Of a stretch of 64,000 nt of DNA, positions 43,853-56,600 are shown one piece after another. Origin of the DNA: Hyperoodon ampullatus (taxonomy: Eukaryota > Chordata > Mammalia > Artiodactyla > Ziphiidae). The position numbers were made by a program, and so were the translations under genes. The stretch lies in assembly GCA_949752795.1 (NCBI GenBank), contig OX457061.1, positions 38,782,338 to 38,846,337 of the forward strand, given 5' to 3'. The notes beneath the pieces are model-generated. The model was not told where the DNA came from, did no database searches, and saw nothing but the letters and a program-made list of their open reading frames with translations. Position 1 is the stretch's first letter; each line of letters opens with the position of its first letter.

Positions 43853-45240
43853 GTGAGCCGGCGAGCGATCGCATGGCGGGGCACCCCGGACACGCGGCAC
43901 CCGGCGCGGGGGTCCTAGCCCACCCACCCGGGGCAGTAGAGGCGCCTCCCCGGGCCAGACTGACACGCCTCCACCCCCACCCCCATAAAAGCCCGAGACG
44001 GCCACACCCCCTTCAGGATCCGGGCCCTGGGAGCGCCCCCCCCACCCCGAGTTTTCTTCTGCGTTTGTTGCAAGCTGTAACTTTATCCGTTTTGCACCCT
44101 CCTACCCCAGCAAGATGGCCCCAGGGGTCACCTTTCTAAATTGCGGGCGTCTGCTCGGCGCCTCGGGATTTTCCTAAATTCGAGTTGATACCGCCTCCCG
44201 GGTTGCAAGCTCGGTTGGCCCTTAAGGAGTATGAACCTCCGATTCACTCCAAAGGATTCCCCGAGCGCGCTGAACACGCCGGCGCGGGAGCTGCAGTGTT
44301 TATCTGGCGTTTGCCAAACCTCCGCTGCTCTGTGGGAAATGGAGTCCCTCCCGCCTGGGGCGGCGTTCCCCGGCCCGGCGCGGAAGCCAGATCCTTGCCC
44401 TGGTCCTCACTGCACTCGCCCCCTCCCCAGCGCGCGTACGAGCACGCCCCAGACCTCCTAGGGATAATTCCCCTGCCTTGCTTCTGGAATGTCACTTAGA
44501 TGGCATTTGAACCGGTCAGCTTGATGAATGCCCAGAGTTGTCACTTTTGAGAAATCACAGGTAGAAAAGCAGTCGTTTGATAACGGCTTTATTATTAGTG
44601 CCGATTCTACAATTCTTGAAGACTTTATAAATCCAATTTGGGAGCCGTTGGGTTTGCCAGGATTGACACTGAAGCGTGTGAAGGCATTAAATGAGATGAT
44701 GTTTGTGGAAACGCTTTGTCTACAATTTTGAGGGATTTTTCAGTCTGTTTTCTGTGGCTCAGAGTGTGTAAACCTCGGTGTGTTGGATTTTTATAAACTG
44801 TTTCCCGCCCATTGATAAACCAGGTATGCTGGAGTGGTCAGAACATTAATTAAGAAGGTGCTCAAACACAGAAATTTAGTAGAAATTATTTTCTAGGTCG
44901 ATGGACGGTTGTTTTGAAACTAAGGTCCATTTCACAGAAAGTTGAGAGTAGAGCGGAAGGCATCTCGGCGTTGAGTGGATGGACCTTGGCGACAGAGGAG
45001 GTAGGCAGGAAGGGGTTGCCTTAAGTACCTGTCTCCGGCTGGCACCTGCCCAGGTCCACCGTAGCGCCTGGCGCTTTAGGAGGTGAAGCCCACTTGCTGA
45101 GGCTGAGACCAGGTCCCACCACGTTGTGCGCTTCCCGGGGACATGGCCCCGCAGAGGAGGGCCGCGGGTGCAGGACCCACACGGCCTTATGCCTTGTTAT
45201 GTATACCTCTTCGAAGGACCTTGTTGAATAGCATTTAATT
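43853..45240 (+). other. CDC14B: Start of CDC14B intron 1
   Basis: CpG-rich to about 44470, then ordinary sequence. Open frames in the GC-rich part on both strands are a result of high GC, not genes. No further exon recognised. Confidence 0.6.
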
Positions 45241-45510
45241 TGGGGGCAAGTAATACACTTACTTGGTACAGAATTCTTAATTACAAAGGTAAAGAGGAGT
45301 ATTATATATAGTGAAAAGTTGGTCTCAGCCACCGGGTGTTTTTCCCCAGAGGCAACTTATGTTCCTAGTTTCTTGTGAATCCTTACAGAACTAGACTGCA
45401 TTGTTACACGTACGCAAGCACGGCAGCATACAATACGTTGTTTTGCACATTGTTTTCACAGTATTTCTTAGCAGAAAGATTGTTCTGTATTAGTACATGC
45501 AGAACTGCCT
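45240..45510 (-). mobile_element. Ancient L1 3' UTR remnant
   Basis: Antisense pattern 'aaggtaaagaggagtattat', 'ccccagaggcaacttatgtt', 'cttgtgaatccttacagaac', typical of old L1M 3' UTRs; the same pattern recurs at 56295-56600. Confidence 0.55.
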
Positions 45511-45652
45511 CATTTGGCTTTAATTACTGCTTCTGCCAAAATAGATTGGTTTAAAAGTATAAAACCATAAAATGGTATATGTGGATTTAAATGTATATGT
45601 ATATGTTTTATGACTTGTTTATATATATGTGTATGGTTTATGACTTGTTTAG

Positions 45653-45867
45653 ACAGTTCCCTATTGGAGACATTGTCTCCAATCGAAAAGGAAGAGTCTG
45701 ACAGCAAAGTCATTGGGGTAAATCTTCCTTCTTTATGGAATAAAAGATGCAATGTGGCTGGCTTTCCTGAGGTAGTGATCAATGAATTAATTTCAGAAAA
45801 CATCACCAAGCAGAATATTGAGGAAATAGTTGGTGCACTATATAAAATAATACTCTTATTTAGATGA
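45653..45867 (+). other. Unassigned 71-codon open frame in CDC14B intron 1
   Basis: Frame reads DSSLLETLSPIEKEESDSKV, then IGVNLPSLWNKRCNVAGFPE and VVINELISENITKQNIEEIV to a TAG. It is acidic and helix-prone with balanced codon use and looks protein-like. A 'ttgtttag' just before could act as an acceptor, but no donor follows in frame. A retrocopy fragment or orphan exon are both possible; no parent recognised. Confidence 0.3.
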
Positions 45868-46149
45868 CAAGCCCAGATAATGGAAGGCTCCAATCTCAGT
45901 GTAAGCTCACTCCAGGGGAGTTAAGGAAATCAACTTCCCCTACGATTTCTCCAGATGTCCCTTAGTGACAGTCTTGTATTCCTGGGAATAATGATACTTA
46001 ATCAGTTTGATTGGGTATGATATACAAGACAAAGTAACTTTGGATGCAAGGTGGGGATTTCTTTTTACTGGGCTTGTAGGAAACGCTTGAGGCCTCATCC
46101 TCAGCAAATGGCAACCTGGTACCATCCTTCCCAACTTGTTTTTCCCTCA

Positions 46150-46830
46150 GTTATTGCTTTCTAAAAGCAGTGCATGCACATTTTTAATATCAAACATTAC
46201 TAAAGGAGATATATAAATATAGTTAGTCCCCCTTGCCTGGTAATATTTTCTTTCCCTTCAGTTTTCTACTCATATTCAAGTTTCTACAAATTGTGCCATA
46301 CCTGTAAGAGTGGTCCTCTTTTTAATGGCTGCATGTTGTTGCATTGTATGGCTGAATTGTGATTTATTTAATGCTAATAAATAAATGGTTATTTGGGCGT
46401 TTTCCAATCCCTACTGCAAATGGCTGCAGTAGCATCAGTGTACATGTCTACCTACATGTGTGACTGTGTAAACTTGAAATGAAGAGGCCAGGTCAAAGTA
46501 TATATAGGTTTATCCATTGGTGAGTGGACTTTTCGGGCAATTATGAATAATGCTGCTATGAACGTTACGTACAAGTTTTTGGGTATATACTAAGGAGTAG
46601 AATTCCTTTGGGTATATACCTAGGAGTAGAACTGCTGGATCACATGGTAACTGCCAAGCTTTTTTCCAAAGCAGCTGTACCACCAGCATTCTTACTAGCA
46701 ATGTATGGATTATTCCACATCCTCACCAACACTTGTTATAGGATTGTGAAGATTCTTTCCCAGTGGGGTTGGTTTGTAAACATTATTACTTCTGCCCACT
46801 CTACCTTTAAATACATTACTTTTTTTTTTT
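46150..46830 (-). mobile_element. Ancient L1 3' end
   Basis: Antisense: 'tggctgcatgttgttgcatt', 'ggcgttttccaatccctact', 'gaactgctggatcacatggt', 'attccacatcctcaccaaca'. It has a local tandem duplication of about 30 bp around 46577-46630 ('tttgggtatatac'). Confidence 0.75.
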
Positions 46831-46839
46831 TTTAAACTT

Positions 46840-47345
46840 TGGTCCCTTCACATTTTTATTACAGTCTATTTTATCTATAGGTTGAATTCCCATAGATCCC
46901 AGGGTATTTCATGTGTGTACATTTAACATAGGAGGCTTAATTCCTATTTTTGTTCCTCCCTCTTTTGTTATGTGGTCATTATTTATTGTCTATCCTGCCA
47001 CCCCGATATACTGGACACTACTCTTACTAGGAGCAGACTGACCCAGGTTTTATTCCTAAGCAGACCCCAACAACCTCTCATTGACCATTCATTCAGTTCT
47101 TGCCATATGCAATGACATGGAATTTTACCTGTATTCCTGGCGCAGTTCCAGTGCACCATGTGAAAGAAAGGTTATAAATACAGTATAAACTGTATATGTT
47201 AATGCTAAAGAGATAACTGAGTAAAGATAAGATCCTAATGAGTTATCAGTCAGGAAGCAGGGGGAAGAAGGGAAACGAGGAGGGCTTTCAGTTGGATTTG
47301 GAACTAGGTATCTAGATGGGAGAAATACCAAGGGAAAAAATGTTG
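46840..47345. other. CDC14B intron 1 sequence, nothing recognised
   Basis: No exon, and no repeat that I can name with confidence. Possible ancient-repeat traces around 47080-47290. Confidence 0.35.
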
Positions 47346-47361
47346 GACACAGTCAGGTTTT

Positions 47362-47487
47362 GTTGTTGTTTGGTTGGTTTTGGGGTTTTTTTTTGGCCAT
47401 GCGGCTTGTGGGATCTTAGTTCCCCAACCTGGGCCCTTGGCAATGAAAGAGCCGATTCCTAACCACTGGACCACCAGGAAATTCCCC
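47362..47487 (-). mobile_element. Short tRNA-Glu SINE
   Basis: Antisense with a (gtt)n-rich tail, 'ttttggccatgcggcttgtg' to 'ggaccaccaggaaattcccc'. A perfect 13-bp TSD acagtcaggtttt flanks it (47349-47361, 47488-47500). The B-box part is partly deleted. Confidence 0.92.
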
Positions 47488-47500
47488 ACAGTCAGGTTTT

Positions 47501-48520
47501 TGATTTTCCTATGAACCTCCTTGCGGCCAGAAGTCTGAATCTTTTTGATCTCTCTACATTCCTGTCCCTTAAATAGAGCCCTCTGTGAATGACATTGCAC
47601 ATTTTACTTTCCTCTTTATTAATATAGAAAAAAAATTAAAGGCTATAACATTACTGCATAATCTGTGTTTGATAATTTATAGGATTTAATAGTTGGTACA
47701 GAAGTTCAATTTATTTTACTTCTTTTGTTTTTTAAATTTCTGACTAGTAACAAAAATTGTCAATAACTGCTGGCTTAAAAAATATTCTTGGTGATTTGTC
47801 GTAAATTGAAAAATACTTTTTTTCAGTGTCTGCCATTATATTCTACCTTTTAAAGAGTGTCTGTATTATAACAGTAAATAATTTTATTGGAGAAGCTCTA
47901 ATTGAGGTCAGCATTGTTATTTAAAAGCATTGATTAATGGTGTATTGGATACTCATCAAATAAAATTAAACAGATACAGCACTACTCCTCCCCTCTTCTT
48001 TTTAGGATTTTAAAAATCACGCTAGACATCATTAGACAGGGAAAATTTATTCATTAATTGAAGTATTTTTTGAATGCTTACTATGTAAAATAGTCATGTG
48101 TATTCATTGTTTGCAGTGATAGAAATATATTTTTCTTGATAGAAAAGGAATGCTGTTAACCTGGGGCACTGATTCAAGGAGGAAATAAATTAATTTTTCT
48201 TCAACAGTTTCATGTAGTAGATTATTGAGTTTCAGTAACTGAAACTCATCAAAGTCTGTAGTGTTCACTTTTCTTCTTACTTATGACTTATGTCTATACT
48301 TACTCTCTGCGTAATGTGAATTTACTTTCTTGATTTATGTGCTTGCTTAATTCTTCAACATCTTTACTTCTGATGGTATCATGTTAGTCATCTGCTTTGA
48401 GTCTCATTCCTTAGGCACCAATAAAAAGGCAAAAACTTAACACAGTTTCAGTGTTGCTGCCACATAAAGAGTGTTTGGGCATAAAGATGAAGGGGAGGTG
48501 GAATAACTGGGTTACAGTGA
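47501..48520. other. CDC14B intron 1 sequence, nothing recognised
   Basis: AT-rich, no exon or clear repeat. Confidence 0.35.
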
Positions 48521-48523
48521 TAG

Positions 48524-48692
48524 TTTTTTTTTTTTAAATATTTCTTTATTTATTTAGCTGCACTGGGCTTAGTTGCGGCATGTGGGATCCTCATTGAGGC
48601 ATGCGGGATCTAGTTCCCTGACCAGGGATTGAACCTGGGCCCCCTGCATTGGGAGTGCGGAGTCTTAACTACTGGAGCACCAGGGAAGTCCC
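48524..48692 (-). mobile_element. CHR-type SINE
   Basis: Antisense: tail 'ttaaatatttctttatttat', body 'cttagttgcggcatgtggga', B-box complement 'gggattgaacctg', end 'gcaccagggaagtccc'. Confidence 0.88.
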
Positions 48693-49330
48693 ACAGAGAT
48701 GGTATTAATGCCAGGAGTTGACAGCACAAATTAACTGCACTGTGCCTTAGAATGGGAATGAATTTCTCCAAATTTTGTTGGGGTTGGGGAGAGCTGGAAT
48801 GAAACCACTTTGTGGATTTTTAGGATGGGAGGAAGGCACTGGCACATACCAATGACATTTCTTGGAAATTTCTGAGATAGTCTCTGGGGAACTCTGAATT
48901 GATGGACCTGGTATTTTTTGAAATAATTTTAAGAAATCCCCTAGGAATTTCACAGTTGTCCGTTTTTCCCTGTGAAGAAGCCAAGACCAGAGATAAGTAA
49001 TTTTGCAAATTTGTAAAATAAGTTTGCAAATTTGCAAACTGCAAATTAATGCAGTTTCTTTTTGGGAAAGTCATGATCACCTGCCTTTTATTCTTTCTGA
49101 CAGATAAAGCTGCTTCACAGTTATACATAAATGATTTCTTGAACATCTACTAGTTAGTCCTTTGCTACTTTGCCTAGTAGATGATTTCATAGTAGATGCT
49201 CCATAAGTAGTATCTATGAAATTGAATTTAGAGAGATGAATAATTATCTAGTGAATTTGGAAAAATGAGTAAACTAAGTACACAATTCAGGTCTTTCAGA
49301 GCTCATGCTATTTTCCAAGTTGGCCATGAT
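48693..49330. other. CDC14B intron 1 sequence, nothing recognised
   Basis: Contains a small local direct repetition of 'gcaaatttg' around 49003-49043; otherwise unassigned. Confidence 0.35.
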
Positions 49331-49339
49331 TACACCCCT

Positions 49340-49500
49340 GATCTTCCAGATATTTCATTCCTTCAGCAAACATGTAATAAATATCTGTTCTGCCAGCCAT
49401 TTTTTTTCCCCCTTCAAGTGCATAAAATAGGTCACTGCTGGGAGATAGTCCCTGCTCTCATGGAGGTTATGTTCTCTGCTTTATTTGAGAAAATAAAACT
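49340..49500 (+). repeat. Ancient mammalian-wide repeat fragment
   Basis: 'ccttcagcaaacatgtaata' to 'gtccctgctctcatggaggt' follows the same old consensus order as 9520-9660. Class not certain. Confidence 0.4.
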
Positions 49501-49659
49501 TGGAGGGTTTTTAAGGAGAACTAGCCTGAAGAGGAACCATATCTTGGTTGACATCTTTGGGGAAGAAAAACTTCAATGGTAGAGTTTTTGAAGAGCTAAT
49601 TCTGGTAGTTAGGCTCGAGGACACCAGGGAAAGCTGGTGTCTCCCCACACAGGGGCTGA

Positions 49660-49815
49660 ACACAGCCAGATTTAATAACCTTTTGGAGCCTGGATTCTCT
49701 CATCTGTTTAAAAAATAAAAAGTCTGCAGAGTTGTTGGGAGGATGAAATGAAGGGGATGCATGTTAAGTGCCTGGCTTGGTGCCTCGCTGACAACCGGGG
49801 CTCCATAAATGGTCT
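49660..49815 (+). mobile_element. MIR SINE
   Basis: 'ggattctctcatctgtttaa', 'gagttgttgggaggatgaaa', 'atgttaagtgcctggcttgg', 'gctccataaatgg': the 3' half of MIR in sense orientation. Confidence 0.85.
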
Positions 49816-52480
49816 CTGGTATTACAAGTGTGCCAGCAGTGGGCAAGGCCGGGGTGGGTACAGAGGGCACACTGAGACAGTCATCATGGTTGGGAGGGTT
49901 TCAGGCTCAGAAGCAAACATTTCTCCCATACGTGTACTTGCACAAAAGGTTCGGTGAATCAAAACAGTGAAAATGCAGTGTGTTCCTCTCCCTGCTTCTG
50001 AATGTAATCTTCAGGGCAGAAACGCTGCAGATGAGGCTGGCTCAGTATTTGTCGGAGACGTGGAGGAGGTTTGGCGCCGTGTTGATAATCTTTTCCGCCT
50101 TGGGAAAAACGTTACAGTTTCACTTTAAAGATTTCTTGTAAGGGGAAGAATAAACCAAAACTCTTCGGAGGCTATTGTTACATGCTTTTATTATACTGAA
50201 GAGTTTATATGTTGCCTACTATTAAATTGCAGCTAAGTTTATGGGGGGTGGTTCTTCATAAAAATGCAAAGTCCTCATGGGAGAGCCTCAGGTAGAAGGT
50301 TATTTTTAAAAAGTGTGTTAAGTTATTTACTGATAAAATACAAATTTTTCAGAGTGGCTAACTTAAAGCATGACTGTGCCCTAGTACATCCGTTTTAAAA
50401 GAGTATTTCACAGATCCAAAAGCTTTGATACTGGTGGTGCATATTATTGGCAGACAAGGTGTTTGTTTTGGGTAAAACAAATTACCTTTCAATAGGCCTT
50501 TCTAATGTTTAATGTGTGGCACAGAGACCCAATTATATTTGGAAGGGGTGGGAGTTAGAAAATAAGATAAATAAGAAATGCTATCTTTAAATCTATTTTT
50601 TTTATTATACTGGGAAAAAATAATTTTAGTAGCCACTATTTTGTTTTTCTTCCCATCGTAGCTACAGAATATTTTTATTTTAATCTTAGTAAGTCCTTTA
50701 AGGTCCTTCACATTAAAATTACTTTTATAATTGTCTTTAAAAAGAAATGAAAACATGGGTAGATTGGTTTATCTGAGTATTTAAAAGCCAGTCCTCACTT
50801 AGGTCAGGTACCATTATGAGTGAGGTAAGTAGGTCCAGGGGTTACTCTGGGCCAAAAGTGGAGAGATTGTATGGAGACAAAGAAAGTGGTGCAGCAGGAG
50901 CTAACCAATTTTCAAATACTGTTTCTTTACATTTTGTGATTTTTAGCTTCCAAGGTTGGTTAGTCACTTAATTTGTAGAAGTACCATATTAGCCAGGGAT
51001 TACCTTAGAAAACAATTTCCAAAATAAAATTGATTTTAACTTCTGAAACACAAGGTTATTTAACTGGAATTTGTACATCTCATCTGAATTCTCTAGTTTA
51101 TTTGAAAGTTTTACGCCCTTCTCTCTCTCTCTTTTTTTCTATAGCTTTTCATGGATACTGCTCCAACAAAGGTATTCAGATCATTGACTCTACTTTGCAG
51201 TTCTTTGATGATTTTAAAACTGTAGATTTAATCTGTTAGTTGTGATTCTTGGTTCCGTCTCTTCCTGTTTGCTTGTCTTAATTTTAGTCATAGGTAGCAG
51301 TTTTAGTTTTCTATAACTGTAGAGTATCTTTCATATGTTTACGACTTAAGTTGAAATCTGCCTTTATATGAAAAGTTCTGTTGGGTCTGTGTACAGGTAA
51401 TGCTGGAAGTAGTTTCTGTGATATTTTATGGGGTTAATTATGAATGCTATGTTTTGGATGGTGGATATTTTTGGTAATACTAAATTTTTATTTTAATTAA
51501 ATCTCACTTTTGTAAGCGCTTGCCGAAAGGATACTTAGAATGTGTTGTTATGACAGCTGTTCTTGATTTTTTCCCCCCAGGTTACTTTAGTTATTTCTAG
51601 GCATTTCTTTGCTTAGTGGACAGGCATATATCTCACTTACTGTGTTTGGTAAGAGGGAAATCTCATGAAATGCCAACCTGAACTTTGGGAACAGGGGAGT
51701 TCTTTTGTATCCTATTTAAAAATATATATATATATATTTTTTTAATATTCTGATTCCCTTTGATTTTCAGGTTCCTCAACCAAGGCCATTTACCAAAAGA
51801 ACCAATCTGAATGGCCCCATATACTTGTTATTTTCAATTGAAAATTTTCTGACTTTATCCTCTTCATCTTTTATTCAGCTCCTTTAATTCTTAGTATCAT
51901 TTATATTCTAGAGGAGCAATTCTCTTAAGAGTCCTTTATTCACCAGTCAGTTCAAAGGTTTGGTCTCATTGTCTTTGAGCCTGAAAAGCTGAGGAAGCTA
52001 GGCAGGGTAAATTCATTCTAATTGCATAATATCGCATATTGATTTCATTTCTCAGGTAGTTTACTTTTATACCATTAAAATTTGGTCGACAGTGCACTTT
52101 TCACAAAAGAGAAAAACATCTTGTTCCTGATGTCAGTGATATTTGTTGTTCCTTCAAGTTCTAATTTGACAATAAAATTACTTTCTTGGCACTGCTATGC
52201 AATTTATGACATTGATCTTTTTATACCCAATCCATAATGCTATAATATCATTACAGATTATGAATTCTGCAAAGTCCTCTATTTTAGGACCATCTCAGCT
52301 GAATCATTCTCTGCATTTTGCTCATTTATCCTCATTTGTATTCGTATGAATTGTGCTATGGAATTTATTCAACAAATATTTATTGAGCAACTACTTTGAA
52401 CAAGGCAGTGGGCCAAGTATTACTGAGGAAGGGAGGAGGGGATATGAAGATTTAATAACAACATGCTCATTATCACTGAA
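49816..52480. other. CDC14B intron 1 sequence, mostly unassigned
   Basis: No exon recognised. 52355-52420 ('caacaaatatttattgagca') is the start of an ancient repeat. A short (ta)n tract is at 51722-51736. Confidence 0.4.
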
Positions 52481-52503
52481 AGATTGAGAAGGCATACACT
52501 CTT

Positions 52504-52716
52504 TTTTTTTTTTTTTTTTTTTTTGTGGTACGCGGGTCTCTCACTGTCGTGGCCTCTCCCGTCGCGGAGCACAGGCTCCGGACTCGCAGGCTCAGCGGCC
52601 ATGGCTCACGGGCCCAGCCACTCCGCGGCATGTGGGATCTTCCCGGACCGGGGCACGAACCCGTGTCCCCTGCATCGGCAGGCAGACTCTCAACCACCGT
52701 GCCACCAGGGAAGCCC
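52504..52716 (-). mobile_element. CHR-1-type SINE with perfect 19-bp TSD
   Basis: Complete antisense CHR-1 with poly(T) of about 20, both Pol III boxes and 'caccagggaagccc' end. TSD tgagaaggcatacactctt at 52485-52503 and 52717-52735. The long perfect TSD and the intact tail mark a young insertion. Confidence 0.96.
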
Positions 52717-52917
52717 TGAGAAGGCATACACTCTTAAGTCATCATCTCAATGAAGACAGGCAGTGAAGGAATCAGTCATTATGTAATTTTGCTCTCTTAA
52801 TTTAAACAGTGTCAGTTTGAGAGAAATTTGTGATGGAAATGTTACTTGATAATTCCTACACAAAGTGAATTATTTTTTTCAATATGTGGTCAAAATGATC
52901 TGTCTTATGGTGTCTTT

Positions 52918-52920
<3 letters not shown>

Positions 52921-52960
<40 letters not shown>
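52921..52960. repeat. (GT)20 microsatellite
   Basis: Twenty pure GT units. Likely length-variable. Confidence 0.98.
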
Positions 52961-52964
<4 letters not shown>

Positions 52965-54680
52965 TTTAACCTTTAAAAGATGAGAAAACTTCATTTTGGT
53001 ATATAACTAATCATATATATGTATGATATGAATATATGCATACAGTTAATAATATCCTGAAAACTATATCTCTACTAACACAGAGCCAAATAAAAGGTCT
53101 GAATTCCAATTAATTCTGTATCACTAATTTGAATGTCGAAGTATCCCACAGGACATAACTTAAAATGAGATACTTTGTTTTATTTTTAAGAATACCTTAT
53201 TTATTGGTAAGAAGTAATTATAGAGCACCTTTTAAGTTGAGTATTGCTTCTTAAATTGGAGGCACTAAAGATGGCTAAATATTTTAAGAACTATATTTGG
53301 TATGTGTGACTTTTAAACTGAAAAGCATTCTGATTTTCACATTCTTTTATAGGTGCTGAGGAAGAATTGCTTTGACACGAATGTGTAGCAGAATTAACAT
53401 TATGGTTTTACATTTTGGGGAGCTGTTCTCAATCTACTCTTAGAATTTTTTTATTGTACTGCTGTCATTAGATAGCTTTTTGGAAGCACCTAATACATGA
53501 AACAAGCATCTTAACATTCATTTATTTCCTTTTTGACAGTGTACTGTCAAAAAAGCTTAGAATTTAGCTAGCAAACACAACTGAGGTTGGATTTTAACTC
53601 CACTATTATATTCTAATTTTAAACTATTGTGACTAAAAGGGCTTGAAGTAAAAATCCACTCAGGATATGTTTGAGTGCGTATTATAGTCTCATCCTTGCA
53701 ATGGGTGCTGCAAGAGCTGCAATAGAGATTTCATAGTTGACCCCGGATCTCTGGGAAGTGACACTAGTACATGGAACTGGGTGATATCTATATATCTTCT
53801 GTATCACATAGAGGAACTTATCTGTGAATGTCATGGACACTCAAAGATAGATGCCTCTGAATGAATGTGATGCTTGGAAAGGAGGCTTGAGCTATGTTTT
53901 AAAAGATTCTCTTATATTCCCCTGCAGAACCAGCAGGAACTGTTCTTGATCATAGTAACACACAGTAGTCTCTGCTTTCTCCTTCCTCCTGATAATACCA
54001 TTGCTACTACTGTGGTGACATTTGTATGTGTGTAGGGTGATTGCTGGGATTGGGGATAGACTCTATCCCAGCATGGGGTACCCCCCCTCCCTGACCTGTC
54101 CTGCTCTTGTATTCAGCAGTTAACCTGAATTAAATAATAACTTTACTCCAAAATGGAAAAATACTTTATTTATGAAATCTCTCTTACTCAAGAGGGCAGG
54201 AAAAGGAAGATAAACCTTAAAACATTCTTTATTTAATAGGACCTATTCAGATTATTTTGAACAAATACATTTTTAGAGGCTAAATTTGTGGATTCAGAAG
54301 ACAATAATTTCTAGGCACAGTGCTAAAGGAATTTTTTTTCTTGTGGAACACTTTTGCGAATTTCCAAAATAAAAATGTTGGCTATTCCAAAGGCTAAGCA
54401 ATAAACTTGGATTTTTTAAAAAAAAATCCATGCTTTGGATTAAGGACTGTATTTTAAAATGATTTCAGAAAACAAGTATTATTCTAATATAGAGATTTAT
54501 GAAAAGGATTAATAAATTTTGTTTTATGCCACAGAAGCAATTTTTAAATAATGCCAATTTCTTTTGTGTACCTTTTACACACCCCATTTAACATAACCAT
54601 ATGCAGTGCTGCTTTGTTGTAATTATATTGTCTTCAAAACATTTTACTAAGAATAAATAGGCATATATAAAACTGCAGTC
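52961..54680. other. CDC14B intron 1 sequence, nothing recognised
   Basis: AT-rich single-copy-looking sequence; no exon or repeat assigned. Confidence 0.35.
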
Positions 54681-54689
54681 AATATCTTG

Positions 54690-55090
54690 TTTCGAATTCC
54701 CCCAGAACAGACTGAGTCAAGGATTCCAAGGCAAGTACTTTCTTTAGGAGATGGTCCCAGGCAGCTCTCAAAGTGAAGTAGGTAAGTGAGAGGATCAGGA
54801 GGTGCAGGCCATAGACCGCTCATTAGCAAGCAAGTTACTTACTGTGGTAGCTGTAGTTTGATCCCACAGGGGAAATCTGGGAGCCAGTGTAGAACAAGTG
54901 AGGATGGAAGGGGGCTGGGATATTTGTACGCTAGTAACTCAGAGGGTGAGTGATAATTTTGAAGTGCTGTGAGGGCAGCCCAAATGGGCTCTGCAGGTGG
55001 GAGAAAGTCCTGAAAGAAATGTTGGTATACATGGTCTGTGTGCTGAGACGGGGAGGGTGGGGAGCGGTGACTCCTGCAGTCAGTCATAGT
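54690..55090 (-). mobile_element. Possible ancient LTR
   Basis: GC-richer block with 'caagtactttctttaggaga', 'ggtaagtgagaggatcagga', 'tagtaactcagagggtgagt', 'tctgcaggtgggagaaagtc'. It reads like an old mammalian LTR or other interspersed repeat, but I cannot name it. No viral coding sequence nearby. Confidence 0.3.
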
Positions 55091-56290
55091 ATGGTTAAAT
55101 TTTTTCTGTGGGCTCTTAGTGCTATTAGTGTTTTTTTAGCTATTTAGCCCTCAACCATTATCCCAAGTTGAGTGTGTTATTGTCACTGTGCTGTGTCCTG
55201 GTGAGGCAATTTTGATAGTAAATGTTAGGAAAAGGCACACATGTGACAGGGCGGGTTTGTTAGAAAGAACCAATGGGAGAGTACTAAGCTGGATGTTTAT
55301 GATGCGAGCTTAATGAACCATTTGCAAGGAATTGTTTAAGGAAACTAGGTAAAGATCTGTGTGCAGTTAAGGATAGTTGGAAGTTCTTTGATTTTTATGA
55401 AAGGCTTTATAAATATCACTGTAGCTTGGAGATTTAACTAACAGTTGTGATTAGCATCTAGAAGAATTATGGCCAGAGACAATCCTGACTTCAGTGAATG
55501 TGAAGTGACTGGAAGGAGCTGAGCCATTGCCAATGTAGAATGCCAGGACTGATCTCCTTGGACACTCTGGATTCCGTGCAAGTACCATTTCCAAGAACTC
55601 CTCACCCCCAGCTAAATGGAGTTTATGCATACATGTGAAGTCAGCCACCTTATGTCATTTATTTCCAATAAGACCAGATAACAAGCATTAGGTACTCTTG
55701 TGAGTGGTTCAAGATAAATAAATCTACTGATATAATTGCTCAAGAGTTTATAATCAATGTATCATATGCGTGTACAAAGTGTTACACAAAGTAGGGAAAT
55801 CACAGTTTACCTTGTGTAAATAAGAGTTATTTTCCTGCCTTTTGGATGCTTTTCCCATATTATTAAAGCTTTGCATAGTCCCTTTTCATTTTTCTTTGGA
55901 AACAATAATTCAGTCTATTTAACAGAGGGGGAAAATAGTCATACTGCTAATCTTGTGAGAGGTAGACTTTAACAATGCTGAAGCTTTCACAGGGGATCAA
56001 GATTCAGTAATAAAAGCCTTGACTTTGGAGACATTAGAAATAGTTTTTCATCATTTTCCTAAATATGAGTGGGCAGCTTTTAGAACTTATTAGAAAAACT
56101 AGTGCTGGTGATGTTTCCTGCCCTATAATCCTGTTCCATGTTCTTGAGGTGCATTCCTGATCCTGGGTTCCTGACACGTTTATCATTGGTCCATGCAAGC
56201 CCCTTTATTAGACTTTCTGTTTTTGAAATATGGCCCACTAAACAACACTCAGTATACTCTTCAACTAGAGTTGCTTGTTTTTCTTTTATG
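55091..56290. other. CDC14B intron 1 sequence, nothing recognised
   Basis: No exon or clear repeat. Confidence 0.35.
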
Positions 56291-56294
56291 TTTT

Positions 56295-56600
56295 TTCTTT
56301 TCTTTAGTTTTTGAATAGATAATACATGCACATGGTTCACAATTTAAAAGATACAAAAGAGTAAACAGCACAGAGTAAGATTCCCACTTTCACCTGTCAC
56401 CTAGCTGCCTGTTTCCCCTCTTCAGAATCAATTGACAAAGCTGACCTCTTGTGTCTTACCAGAGGTTTTCTGTATATTTACAAATATATGTATATATGTG
56501 TATACAGATGTCTGTGTGTTTGTATCCTTTCATGCAAATTATGGTCCATTATTCCCACTGATCTCTACCTTGCTTTTTTTTCACTGCTCTTAGTTTGCTC
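56295..56600 (-). mobile_element. Ancient L1 3' UTR remnant
   Basis: Antisense: 'aatacatgcacatggttcac', 'taaaagatacaaaagagtaa', 'gtttcccctcttcagaatca', then a tatatg-rich stretch. Same type as 45240-45510. Confidence 0.6.

Larger units (their letters stand above)
43075..44100 (+). promoter_or_regulatory. CDC14B: CDC14B CpG-island promoter
   Basis: Dense CpG from about 43190 to 44100. Upstream of it are an inverted CCAAT box (attgg, 43082-43086), a CRE-like half site (tggcgtca, 43111-43118), a full palindromic CRE TGACGTCA (43153-43160) and a CCAAT box (43172-43176). There is no TATA box. The start of transcription is probably within 43190-43600, giving a GC-rich 5' UTR. Confidence 0.8.

Noticed and set aside
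43165..43893. 242-codon open frame on the - strand over the CDC14B promoter
   Set aside because: Lies antisense to exon 1 in very GC-rich DNA where stop codons are rare; its Arg/Ala/Pro-rich translation has no domain.
43853..44139. Continuation of the CDC14B exon 1 frame past 43852
   Set aside because: A consensus donor gtgagc follows the conserved LDIT sequence; the read-through translation is unlike CDC14B.
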